Part shown: positions 1-8,379 of the stretch, in pieces
How the letters are laid out: each line of letters starts with the position of its first letter
How positions within the stretch are numbered: position 1 is the stretch's first letter
From: Boothiomyces macroporosus
Taxonomy: Eukaryota > Chytridiomycota > Chytridiomycetes > Rhizophydiales > Terramycetaceae
Assembly: GCA_027604185.1 (NCBI GenBank)
Contig: JADGKB010000167.1
Location: 1-22,179 of the forward strand
DNA: 22,179 nt
Reading direction: 5' to 3'
Position numbers and translations under genes: made by a program
Notes under the pieces: model-generated
Databases searched by the model: none
The model's input: only the letters and a program-made list of their open reading frames with translations
What the model was told of the DNA's origin: nothing

Positions 1-77
1 CAGAGTCTATCCAAAAGATACTAGACAAGTACCAAGTTCACGGCTGTACAATGCCTACTGGTTTGACAAAACTGTAG
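1..77 (+). CDS. 3' end of a small gene, paralogue of the 492-674 gene
   Basis: The window opens inside an open frame (codons from position 3, TAG at 75-77). Its 25 codons begin ESIQKILDKYQ, which matches SIQKILDKYQ in the complete gene at 492-674. The two then diverge into short unrelated tails (VHGCTMPTGLTKL here). The shared block and tandem placement show that this is the 3' end of a duplicate gene. The function is unknown and I recognise no domain. Most of the gene lies outside the window. An AATAAA-like stretch near 175-180 could serve its 3' end. Confidence 0.7.
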   Translation, partial: ESIQKILDKYQVHGCTMPTGLTKL

Positions 78-491
78 CGGTGTACACAGGAATCCTCATC
101 GTATTGCAAACCTTTGAAATTATCGTGGAACCAATTTTCTGCTTGTCTATATAACTTATTAAATCGAATTTTTAAAATAAACTCTTGTTTCCTTATTGGT
201 GTTTAGTTTTTGATTGATTGTGCTAACTTTGAACAATAGTGTCAAAAGGATCTAGGCTGATTTACGCATTCAACTGATGGCTATAGTGGTCAATCTTTTA
301 TGTGGAAGTTTCGGTACTACTTCGGATAGAGTCATGTCAACTATTGAATGGGGCTGGAAATATTTCGGAAGGGTTAATAGAGTCAGACCGAACGTCATTT
401 TCATTGGTGGAATGCTATGAAAGGACAATGACGGTGTAAAGTCAAACAAGTATAAATACTGAGCTGATTAGGACAACTCACAGAATTCAAA
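78..491. other. Intergenic region between the two small paralogues
   Basis: I found no credible coding frame on either strand. The left part is AT-rich and probably holds the 3' UTR of the gene ending at 77. The right part holds the promoter of the gene at 492, including the TATA box at 451-457. No tRNA or repeat was seen. Confidence 0.5.
451..457 (+). promoter_or_regulatory. TATA box of the 60-aa gene
   Basis: TATAAAT (in the run aagtataaatactgag) lies 41 nt before the ATG at 492. The same TATA-to-ATG spacing of about 30-41 nt recurs before several other genes in this window, so the 5' leader must be very short. Confidence 0.6.
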
Positions 492-674
492 ATGGGCAAA
501 GTGACAATGCAAATCAAAGAGTACCTTCAACAATTCACTGCTAAAATGGACTCGACGAACGAAATTGAGGAGCTTGATATCATCGACACCAATGATCCAA
601 AATCCATTCAAAAAATATTAGACAAGTATCAAGCTTCATCTTTCTCACCTACCGCTACGTTTATCAAGCAATAG
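492..674 (+). CDS. Small unrecognised protein, 60 aa, tandem duplicate
   Basis: Sixty codons from ATG 492 to TAG 672-674, with an A-rich start context (ttcaaaATGG) and a good TATA box upstream. The protein starts MGKVTMQIKEYLQQF. It has an acidic middle (EIEELDIIDTND) and then SIQKILDKYQ, the block shared with the partial gene at 1-77. The pattern suggests a short amphipathic helical protein. I see no signal peptide, membrane segment or cysteine pattern, and no known family comes to mind. Coding status is supported by conservation of the C-terminal block between the two copies and by the promoter. The role is unknown. Confidence 0.7.
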   Translation: MGKVTMQIKEYLQQFTAKMDSTNEIEELDIIDTNDPKSIQKILDKYQASSFSPTATFIKQ

Positions 675-881
675 TAGTGATGCAAATCAAGTCAATAAAT
701 TATAATAAGCTGTAGTTTACTTGTGATCTTTAATTTTAGTAGTGCTAAAAACTTGCCGACTATTGGCAATACACCATTATTCCACAGGGCATTATATGTA
801 TGCCAACAATTAGCATAATAATGTGGTTTTGTATTGTCGATTGTTTATAGCCATCTGTCACAGGAACCTTCTCCAGTATCC

Positions 882-2348
882 ATGAAAACTGAAATACACC
901 TCCAATCACTTCCAAGGGAAATACACCTTCAGATCATTCAGTATTTGTCAGAACGTGGGGTTCGAACTCTTCCTTTGGTGAACAAATATTTTTACATGTT
1001 ATTTAAACCACTTTGGAAGTTAGCAGCTTCAATCAAAACAAAGAAGCTATGGCCAACGCTAGAATTAAAAGAGTCTCAGATATTAAACTGGAAGAATTTC
1101 GATGATGCAGTCGTGAATTTATCCAAGAGTGATTTTGTGTTTCGAAGCGTTGCATGTCAGTTTTCTGTTGTGCACCATGTCAAAAAACTCAAAACTAGAG
1201 AGTTTGAGTTTAACAGCATAGAAAAAATATCTGGAGAAGACAGTGCCTTTCTCTTGAATTTGAAAACTGCCTGTACCATTAATTTAAATGAAGAAAGAGT
1301 CAATCTTTTATGGAGTGGGTTGGATATTGCTCGAATTACGACTTTAAATCTGCGATGCGTCAATTTGAATGACGATCAATTAGCTACAATTGTTAAATTG
1401 ATTCCAAATAGTAAACTTAAATCATTGGACATGCAAACTAATCAAATCACTGATGAGGGAGTAGCCTGTCTGGCAGAAGTGCTGGTTTTGCCACAATGCA
1501 ATCTCAAGGAACTCAACTTGGATGACAATCCCATAGCAGAAAAAAGCTATAAAGTATTAGGATTAGCATTACCGCGCAGCAAGCTAGAATTATTGTCTAT
1601 AAAAAACTTTCGCCCAGCAAAAACTGTAGATATGAAGTACATAATCGAAGCTCTTCCTAAGTGCAAACTAAAGCATTTAAATTGGATGAAAGTTGATGCC
1701 AAAGAACTTGCTGAAGCAATTGCGAAAAATGTTGGACGATCTAAGCTTGAATATCTATCTTTTGATATATCCGTGGAATACTTTGATATGGTACTAGAGG
1801 CACTTTGCTCTTCCCAAGTCAAAGAACTGTTTTGCACAGCTTTCTCACTAAATCATGCTGAAATATTTATAAAATATTTAACAAAGCTTCCACTTACCAC
1901 ATTAGAACTCCTTACAGACGACTACATTGGAATGATTGTATCAAAATTAACCCCTCAATCAAAAATTACATCTATTCGAACTTATACCTCACTTTATAAC
2001 GGTTACGATGAACGTTTGGAAATATTCACTGGGAAAAACTTGGAATTCACAAATATTTCAGACTTGAATATTCTTGGGGGGAGCATAGGTGATGAGCAAT
2101 TGGCTGAATTTGCAAAGGAGCTCGTCAAATCTAGAGTGAGGACTTTAATTGTCCGTGATCTTAAAGCTATTTCTCTTGCAGGACTTTTCAAATTTATTCG
2201 GATCATTCAAAAGTCAAAGGTAGTGATATGCCACATATGGTTTAACAGAAAGTTTGGCGATTTCGATTTATATCAAAAATTGCTGCGATCAGCCTTGAAA
2301 GAAAAAAATCTATTGCCATTGCGGCTATTTCTTCATAAGCACAGGTAA
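882..2348 (+). CDS. F-box/LRR protein 1 (putative SCF substrate receptor)
   Basis: A 488-aa protein from ATG 882. The frame stays open upstream to a TTG at 834, but 882 is the first ATG and puts the F-box near the N-terminus, as in the paralogues. The F-box starts LPREIHLQIIQYLSERGV at about residues 10-46. A short KLWPTLEL motif follows, then RNI-like leucine-rich repeats such as LKSLDMQTNQITDEGVACL and LKELNLDDNPIAEKSYKVL, and a degenerate LRR tail. F-box proteins of this shape usually bind Skp1 through the F-box and select ubiquitination targets through the LRRs. That role is inferred from the family. One of four related genes in the window. No intron is needed to keep the frame, though a 21-nt in-frame intron could go unseen. 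Confidence 0.85.
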   Translation: MKTEIHLQSLPREIHLQIIQYLSERGVRTLPLVNKYFYMLFKPLWKLAASIKTKKLWPTLELKESQILNWKNFDDAVVNLSKSDFVFRSVACQFSVVHHVKKLKTREFEFNSIEKISGEDSAFLLNLKTACTINLNEERVNLLWSGLDIARITTLNLRCVNLNDDQLATIVKLIPNSKLKSLDMQTNQITDEGVACLAEVLVLPQCNLKELNLDDNPIAEKSYKVLGLALPRSKLELLSIKNFRPAKTVDMKYIIEALPKCKLKHLNWMKVDAKELAEAIAKNVGRSKLEYLSFDISVEYFDMVLEALCSSQVKELFCTAFSLNHAEIFIKYLTKLPLTTLELLTDDYIGMIVSKLTPQSKITSIRTYTSLYNGYDERLEIFTGKNLEFTNISDLNILGGSIGDEQLAEFAKELVKSRVRTLIVRDLKAISLAGLFKFIRIIQKSKVVICHIWFNRKFGDFDLYQKLLRSALKEKNLLPLRLFLHKHR

Positions 2349-2567
2349 TGAAATTATCCTGGATGTGTACAAATAAAAATTTCGTATTAATGCAAAATAC
2401 TCTCAAGAATATCATAGTTTTCAAACATCAGCTTAAAAGTTGCTTATAGTAAATACTTGAATCGCGAACAAATCAAGGAGTCTTCAAAGATGCTGTGTAA
2501 ACAAGTGTAGCGAACGGAAAATCGTCGGAATGTTTTGAAAATGGTTTTGCCAGCCAAGCCACCACTG

Positions 2568-2576
2568 TATTTAAAA
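2568..2576 (+). promoter_or_regulatory. TATA-like box of the DUF4097-like gene
   Basis: TATTTAAAA sits 34 nt before the ATG at 2602, matching the spacing seen at the other TATA-driven genes here. Confidence 0.45.
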
Positions 2577-2601
2577 CCGAAAAACAAATGAGAAAGCTAA
2601 A

Positions 2602-3767
2602 ATGGAAAGCAAGGAAGAACAATTACCAACGTACGAGGCAGTAGTTGAACATATTGTAGATGTAAACGAACTGGAAAAGAAGGCACCACCAGTTCCATCC
2701 AAAGATAATCAAGAATCATCTGTTCATTCACCAAAAGGAAAAGGTTCATCCATCAATTTCTTTGGGTTATTCACCACTGGTTCACTGACAGACTATCACG
2801 ACGTGCTGTACTCTTCCGGATTGGTGGAAACATTCAAATTAAGAGTTCAACCTGTAAGTTTATACTAATCAAGTATGCTAACATTGAAGTCTTCTTTGAA
2901 GAAATCAAGGCTATTCAAGTCGAATACAATATCCCTTCAAAACCAGAAATCAAACACTCTTGCGAAATGAAAGGAACCAAGTTTGTAGTCGAAATATCAG
3001 CAGCAAGAGGAATAGTGACCAATTGGTTCTCTCCACAAGCTGGGCAAGTTACTATCAGACTTCCAACATTCTTCAAGCTGAATATTGATTTTGAAGTTTG
3101 CGGTACCGTAGATTGGAAAGGTAGTCCGACACTTTTGCAAGACGTTGATATCAAAACACTGGCTGGCAAAATCAGAATTGACAGTATGTACGCCAACACT
3201 ATTGATATTTCATCATCTGGTGGTTCAATTACTTTAGATAATGCCACATGCTCAAAATTAAAGGTAGAGTCTTCTGGAGGGAGAATCGAATCTTCCAATG
3301 TTACCGCTGACAACATCAAAGTCAAATCATCTGCTGGAACGATTGATTGTATAGAGTACAAAGCGACAAATGATGTTGAAATTAAATGCTCAGCTGGGTC
3401 AATCAAGGCACAAGTTGACTTTGTTAAAAACGCAAAGGGAGAAATTGATATCCATTCATCAGCTGGGGCAATACAAGCAATAATTACTGGTTACAAAGAT
3501 TTAAAAATCAAATCAAGTGCTGGCAGTGTAAAAGCCGAATTGATACCAAATGAATCCTCAAAAACAAAGTTATCCTCCTCTGCTGGCAGTGTTTCTGCAA
3601 ATGTCAAAAACTTTAGAGGAAGCCATGATTGCAAAGCATCAGCCGGATCCGCTACTGTTAGAAGAAATGGTATGCCTCTTGCCCCAGACAACCAAATCCC
3701 GCCTGGTTCAAGTAAACTTGATGCACATTCAAGTGCTGGAAGTGTAAAAGTAAACTTTGAATATTAA
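2602..3767 (+). CDS. DUF4097-like repeat protein, 381 aa, one 20-nt intron
   Basis: Exons 2602-2853 and 2874-3767 join in frame across an intron of 20 nt (gtaagtttatactaatcaag) with a clear ACTAAT branch motif. Without it the first frame stops at once and the second lacks a proper start. The N-terminal 50 or so residues are charged and proline-containing (PPVPSK), with no signal peptide. The C-terminal half carries about nine copies of a roughly 20-residue repeat centred on SSAGS or SSGGS (for example IKSSAGSVKAEL), the pattern of DUF4097/toastrack beta-solenoid domains best known from bacteria. The family's biochemical role is poorly known; a structural or scaffold role is a guess. The gene converges on the F-box gene at 3794 with 26 nt between stop codons. 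Confidence 0.8.
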
Positions 3768-3793
3768 AAAAAGTCCAGATTGTACATTTTGAT

Positions 3794-5377
3794 TTATATT
3801 ATTACATTAATACTTGAATTAGCCAGCATAGACTTGATTTCCTTTCTTAATTGAGTCTTTTCATTGCCTTCCAGTCCAATTTTCAAGACTCTCAGCATGG
3901 AGAGTGCGATTTCACCAACAAACTTTAGTATAGCTTCTTTGGAAAATAGATCCGCTTCAAAAATCAATTTTCGTATGTTAGAATGGATAATTATTGGAGC
4001 AAGTTTGTCCAAGAAACTACTCTGGAATTCACATAATCCAAACGTTAAAGTGTCCAAACCGCCAAGCATTACTTTGGATAAATCTTGATGTTTAATTGTT
4101 GTGTCGCGAATACGCAAGTGTTTGATTTGTGAATTCTTGATGTTTGACAGTAGGAGAGAAATATTTTCGCCAAGGTTAGAGTTTTTTAAAATCAATTCAT
4201 TAGCAGGTAACGAGTGGAGTAACAATGGCAGTGTTTTCCCGTGAATAGGTTGATATCCCAAAAAGGATAGCTTTAGTACTTTTGATTTAGACACTGCCAT
4301 CAGTACAGCCTCTAGATATTCAAGATATAGATCCAATTCCAGTTCGGTGATATCTGTTTGTGGTAAGCTTTGTTGAAACGCCAAAACGGACTTTTCCCCA
4401 TATATTCTTGCAGACAGTTTCTTGAGCTTGCATTTGGGAATGATATTGTACAGTATACACCAATCATCACTGTCAAATCTGTTTGTATCAATTTCAACAC
4501 ATTGAATCTTTGAACAAGACAAGGCTTTGGAGATATTTATCAATCCCAACTTGCCGATTTGATTTCCCTTTAGATTCAGGGATTTCAATTGACTGCTATT
4601 CAGCACACCAGCCAAAGCTGTTGCTCCAATATCACTAATTTGATTGAATGACAAATCGAGATATGAAACACCACTGCAAGGTAAATTTCTGGCGAAATAG
4701 ATAACGCACTGGTCATTGATAAAACAGTTTTTAAAAGTCGCTCGCTCCAGTTTTGTCATGTGAATAGTTGAAAATATTTCTTGCATAACAGCACATTGGT
4801 AATCCAGATTCTTGTAAATCTCCAACTCTTTAATGTCATACTTTACCAGTACTTGACAGAGTATCTTGTAGCTGCCAAAACTACAGCCAGAGAATTGTAG
4901 TTTGTTTACATTTTGAAATTTGGATACCTTGTTGAATACTTGTCCGGCAAATATGTGGTTAAAAGTGATTGTCGTAATTCGGCCATAGTTGAGCATATCG
5001 ATAAATTCTGAACAATTTGTATCGAAATCTACTTCCACTTGAACATTCTTTGCAGCGGGAATATTACCCTTAAGGCTGGAATAAATTGCTGGCGCTAAAC
5101 GGACAATTTGAAACTTGAATCCCAACAGTGCTTGTTTAAGGCTAATGAATGATAAAGAGTTCATTTTTGAAGAGCTTTTTAATGTCCCAAGTGACAGCTC
5201 AATGCTTGGCCAAATATTGTACTTTTTGCTGTCAACCATCATACTGGACAAGCTTCTAAATGGCGCAAGAAGGTTATAGAGCCTCTTGCATGTTAGGGAT
5301 AGAAATAATATATCCGCCCCATCAAGTAATTCTACTATTGCGAGCAATGGATCGACTGGAAGTATATGCAGCTTCAT
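3794..5377 (-). CDS. F-box/LRR protein 2
   Basis: A 527-aa protein read from ATG 5377 down to TAA 3796-3794. The F-box opens with LPVDPLLAIVELLDGADI at about residues 6-42. It is followed by YNIWPSIEL, the same W-P-x-L/I-x-L motif found in the three sister genes. Canonical RNI-like LRRs occupy about residues 235-300 (YLDLSFNQISDIGATALAG, LKSLNLKGNQIGKLGL), with weaker repeats on both sides. A second family block, about LYLEYLEAVLMAVSKSKV, also recurs in the paralogues. The likely role is substrate recognition in an SCF ubiquitin ligase (inferred). No intron is required. It is divergent from the F-BAR gene at 5617 and convergent with the DUF4097-like gene. Confidence 0.88.
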   Translation of the reverse strand: MKLHILPVDPLLAIVELLDGADILFLSLTCKRLYNLLAPFRSLSSMMVDSKKYNIWPSIELSLGTLKSSSKMNSLSFISLKQALLGFKFQIVRLAPAIYSSLKGNIPAAKNVQVEVDFDTNCSEFIDMLNYGRITTITFNHIFAGQVFNKVSKFQNVNKLQFSGCSFGSYKILCQVLVKYDIKELEIYKNLDYQCAVMQEIFSTIHMTKLERATFKNCFINDQCVIYFARNLPCSGVSYLDLSFNQISDIGATALAGVLNSSQLKSLNLKGNQIGKLGLINISKALSCSKIQCVEIDTNRFDSDDWCILYNIIPKCKLKKLSARIYGEKSVLAFQQSLPQTDITELELDLYLEYLEAVLMAVSKSKVLKLSFLGYQPIHGKTLPLLLHSLPANELILKNSNLGENISLLLSNIKNSQIKHLRIRDTTIKHQDLSKVMLGGLDTLTFGLCEFQSSFLDKLAPIIIHSNIRKLIFEADLFSKEAILKFVGEIALSMLRVLKIGLEGNEKTQLRKEIKSMLANSSINVII

Positions 5378-5616
5378 GAAATTGTAAAAGTTCTAGAGGC
5401 TCATGCTTGGGACTTTTACTGACGCCAAGGACTGAAATTACAAGCTCTTACATGTACCTTGTTTTAGATATGAACATATGTTTATTGAAAGGATTCCTTC
5501 ATAGGACGGCCGGAAATCGTTCACTACAAGCGTCTTTGCGTATCACAAAGGAGAATCACTGTGCAGATCACAGATCACGAACCCAAGTACCGTGCGGTAT
5601 TTTTTAACTAATCTCC

Positions 5617-6942
5617 ATGGAAATGGTTTCTGAAAAAACATTTGCAAACTCGTTTTGGGGCCAGGATGAAAAGGGATGGTAACTATTCATAATCAAGGGA
5701 TGCGCTCCTTCAGAGAATGAAAAGATCTAAACATGTATCGGAAGAAATAACAATGTTATTGAAGGAACGCTCGGCGATCGAAGAAGAATACGGAAAAAGA
5801 CTCGCTAAACTTGCCAAGAACTTTTCACCAAAGGACGAAATAGGGTAATCAAAATTAATCCAGAACGTTGAGAGAATCTCTTGATGTTATTCGTATTGAA
5901 CTGGAAAAAACAGCGCGTGCTCACTTGGATCTTGCCTCCGACCTTAAAACCAAACTAGAAAGACCTATGGTTGAATTTGTAGCGAGGTACATTGTTTTTT
6001 ACAAGTCAAACGAGTATTAGAAAAAATCACCAACGAATTAACGAACGAAATATTCAGTTGAAAAGCAGTCAGGAAGCACTTGTCCATAAGAACAAGGAAA
6101 AATACGAACAGAGGTCCGCAGAGTATTTGCAGATGCAGCAAGCCGTGAAAGCTCAACCACAAAACGAAAAGGTAGATTCTTCTAATAGTAGTTGAGGGTG
6201 AAATTGGATAAATTGAAACAGAATGTTGTGTTATGTGACCAGGATTATGAACAGTCTTGTTTAAAGTTGGAAGAAATTCATAGCAACTGGCAGCAGGATT
6301 TCTTGGCTGCTTGTGTAGATTTTCAAAAATTAGAGCAAGACCGATTTCATTTTATTAGAGGAACAGTATGGAATTATACAAACTTTTTATCCAGTGTATG
6401 TGTTTCAAATGATGAAGTAATTATTTCCTAACTAGTCTTGCGAGAATGTTCGTGTATCTCTTGAAAAATGTAATTTAGAGTATGATATTCAATTGTTTAT
6501 CGACGAATGTGCCACTGGTACTGAAATCCCAAGGCCAGCATCATACCCAAAACATAATAGAATGCCAAGTGAAATGTCTTCTCAAATAAGCTCTGGTGCT
6601 AGTGTGAACAACTCTACTCCACAATTCCAGTTCACCAAAGTACCAAAATTAGAAGAAATCATTAGACAAGAACAAGATGACTCTCGTATGGATTCTACAT
6701 TCCAGTATGATCCATATGATACTGACCATATCAAAATTCTATTTAATGTAAAATGTTTATACTCGTATGAATCGCAAGCAAAAGAAGAATTGACAATTGA
6801 AAAGGATGATATTATTCCTGTATTGGCAAAGAATGAAGACGGGTGGTGGGAAGGTGAGTGAAATTTAATAATAGGACTTGGATATGAAAATGGAATCAGA
6901 AGACGCGGTCTATTTCCTTCCAATTTCACAGAGCCTTGTTGA
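5617..6942 (+). CDS. F-BAR and SH3 protein (Cdc15/Hof1/PSTPIP type), 7 exons
   Basis: Exons 5617-5678, 5698-5844, 5864-5986, 6006-6171, 6192-6416, 6436-6853 and 6875-6942 give 402 aa; the six introns are 19, 19, 19, 20, 19 and 21 nt. The N-terminus FANSFWGQDEKGWDALLQRM is the classic start of a fungal Cdc15-like F-BAR domain, followed by LLKERSAIEEEYGKRLAKLA and charged coiled coil to about residue 250. A Ser-rich linker leads to a C-terminal SH3 (about 343-400: CLYSYESQAKEELTI, DGWWEG, GLFPSNF). The final SH3 strands only appear after the last intron is spliced. Proteins of this family bend membrane and recruit partners at the cytokinetic ring or actin patches. The length is close to that of human PSTPIP1. 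A start at 5623 (second Met) is possible. AATAAA at 6946 follows the stop. Confidence 0.93.
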
Positions 6943-7134
6943 GCCAATAAATTCTTTAATTTATAACTACATTTTTAAAGCTTACAGCTGCTATGCTGGT
7001 TTTATATGAGAGTTGCCATTCAATTTCAGTCATAAAGAGCCAGCCATCTTTTTCTTTCTGGAAACTGCTTTACCAAATAGGATCATCCACCTCTAGTGTG
7101 GGGAATGAATCAGCGCGGGATAATGCACCAGCCC
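6943..7134. other. Spacer between F-BAR gene and inverted repeat
   Basis: It holds the probable polyadenylation signal AATAAA at 6946-6951 for the F-BAR gene. No supported gene is seen before the repeat arm begins at about 7135. Confidence 0.4.
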
Positions 7135-7280
7135 ACGCAACTTGTGAGAATGGCAAGCTTCCAAGCTTCTGTTTGAGCGACCAGTGAGATGGGTCAGAGC
7201 GGTTCAAGCACTATTTCTGCCATCGTGTGGACAAGTCGACATGTGCGACAACGCAACCCAATCAAGCGCCTCCACAAATC

Positions 7281-7335
7281 GATTCACCGTAGATTCACTG
7301 TTAATCCGCCATTGATTCGCCATTCATTCGCTATG
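7281..7335 (+). repeat. 11-bp tandem repeat, five units
   Basis: Five degenerate 11-bp units run without a gap: gattcaccgta, gattcactgtt, aatccgccatt, gattcgccatt, cattcgctatg. The right arm carries seven units at the equivalent place. The period is close to one DNA helical turn, so a repeated protein-binding site upstream of the micropeptide gene is possible. Confidence 0.75.
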
Positions 7336-7601
7336 ACTGAAGAGAAACGATGACAAAGAGCTGCGGACAGTGCGGCTCACGCTCACCACATGGTGCAGGA
7401 AAATGCCAATCTCTTGGCCAGCTCAGCTGCAAATCTGCCGAAACTTTCAGGCAGTGCTCACAAGCAGCCAATCTGCGACTCCCGCTGCTTTCAAAGCACA
7501 TGGCCGCCCAACAGAACGCACTAGAAACCCCTTTTAGTCCTCTTTTCGTCAAACGGAAAATTTTTTCTTTCCATCGAGTTGGTGGCGAAGCAAGGGAAAG
7601 G

Positions 7602-7608
7602 TATAAAA
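7602..7608 (+). promoter_or_regulatory. TATA box of the left-arm micropeptide gene
   Basis: TATAAAA inside ggtataaaaggcc lies 38 nt before the ATG at 7640 and is conserved exactly in the right arm. It is the strongest core promoter element in this part of the window. Confidence 0.7.
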
Positions 7609-7639
7609 GGCCAGCTACACTGAGAGCCATTAGCTTATC

Positions 7640-7759
7640 ATGATCATGCCAACTGCCACTGTTATCGCTGCCCAAGTCAAAGACGGAAAGAAGCAAGCCA
7701 AGCAAGTCGAAAACCTCTCGTTCATGAACAACATCACTTTCCAAGGCCGCCATTTGTAA
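7640..7759 (+). CDS. 39-aa micropeptide, copy A
   Basis: ATG 7640 to TAA 7757-7759. The protein begins MIMPTATVIAAQVKDGKKQ and ends in QVENLSFMNNITFQGRHL. A second in-frame ATG at 7646 could also be used. Copy B in the right arm differs by one amino acid (Ala11 to Val) and one silent change. A divergent relative at 17966 shares the pattern DGKKxxKxVENLxFMxx(I/V)TxxGR, which is strong evidence for coding. There is no signal peptide or cysteine; the middle is Lys-rich, so a small basic intracellular protein seems likely. I know of no family with this motif. Longer overlapping frames in the arm run through the TATA box and are not conserved in frame. Confidence 0.8.
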   Translation: MIMPTATVIAAQVKDGKKQAKQVENLSFMNNITFQGRHL

Positions 7760-7850
7760 GGGCCAAGTGCAACTATTATTAACTTGAACTATTTATTAAC
7801 TTATAAACTATTTATTTCGCATCTATTTCTATTTTGATTAGTGTTCAAAC

Positions 7851-8379
7851 AGATAGAGAGCAAATCTCGAATTATGGCAATTTGTAAAGATTAAGATTTC
7901 ATTTTATTAAATACATGTTGATAAATTAGAGCTAGCACTCAAGCCTGGATGATAGACTTTCAAAGTCGCCTGTAGGTATAGTAGGAGAGTGGCACACATC
8001 TTCTGCAGGTTCTTGTTGCCAGTTAAGGAGTTCGTTTGTCATTTGGTATACGTGTGCAATCTCTGTCCATATTTATACTATAATGGTCGGTGGCTTCTCG
8101 GTCGGTACTATTTTACCGATGTCGTTCCTAAAGCTGATAGAACAGCAAACATATGGGTGCTCTTTGATTCACATGATGTATCGCAGACTTGACACCCTTT
8201 TATCAGAATATCATAATCTGTTTTATACATGTTCAAAAGTATAGTTGTCAGTTTACAATGAAATATTTACCGCATGGTGATAGGAAAATTCTTTGAAAAT
8301 AAAAAAACTTTCTAGTAAACTATTGGGGAGTCAAAATATTCCAAGTAATTGCGGATTTCCGGTGTGGATCTGAATTTGA
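7851..8379. other. Intergenic region, no supported gene
   Basis: No frame on either strand reaches a convincing length or shows a known motif. A 67-codon open stretch at 7989-8192 lacks an ATG start. A 40-codon ATG frame on the minus strand around 8110-8230 has no other support. The region probably holds the 3' flank of F-box/LRR gene 3 (minus strand, ends 8380). Confidence 0.4.

Larger units (their letters stand above)
7135..7850 (+). repeat. Left arm of a 0.7-kb inverted repeat
   Basis: This stretch matches the reverse complement of 20169-20930 nearly base for base over most of its length, with scattered substitutions and a few indels. Homology starts at acgcaactt (7135) and ends at gtgttcaaac (7850). 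The arm holds a complete gene unit: an upstream region with five 11-bp repeats, a TATA box, a 39-aa coding region and the AT-rich 3' flank. It looks more GC-rich upstream of the gene than the surrounding DNA. The arms lie 12.3 kb apart in opposite orientation. I see no transposase, target-site duplication or terminal repeat that would make it a known mobile element. Confidence 0.9.

Noticed and set aside
5407..5607. 66-codon ATG frame between F-box gene 2 and the F-BAR gene
   Set aside because: No motif, no promoter element at the usual distance, and it sits in the shared upstream region of two divergent genes.
7331..7753. 140-codon open frame on the minus strand in the left repeat arm
   Set aside because: It lies antisense to the micropeptide gene and promoter, has no recognisable motif, and its open state in the other arm follows from the duplication.
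7989..8192. 67-codon open stretch starting with GTG
   Set aside because: No ATG start, no homology I can see, and no adjoining exon with a proper splice site.
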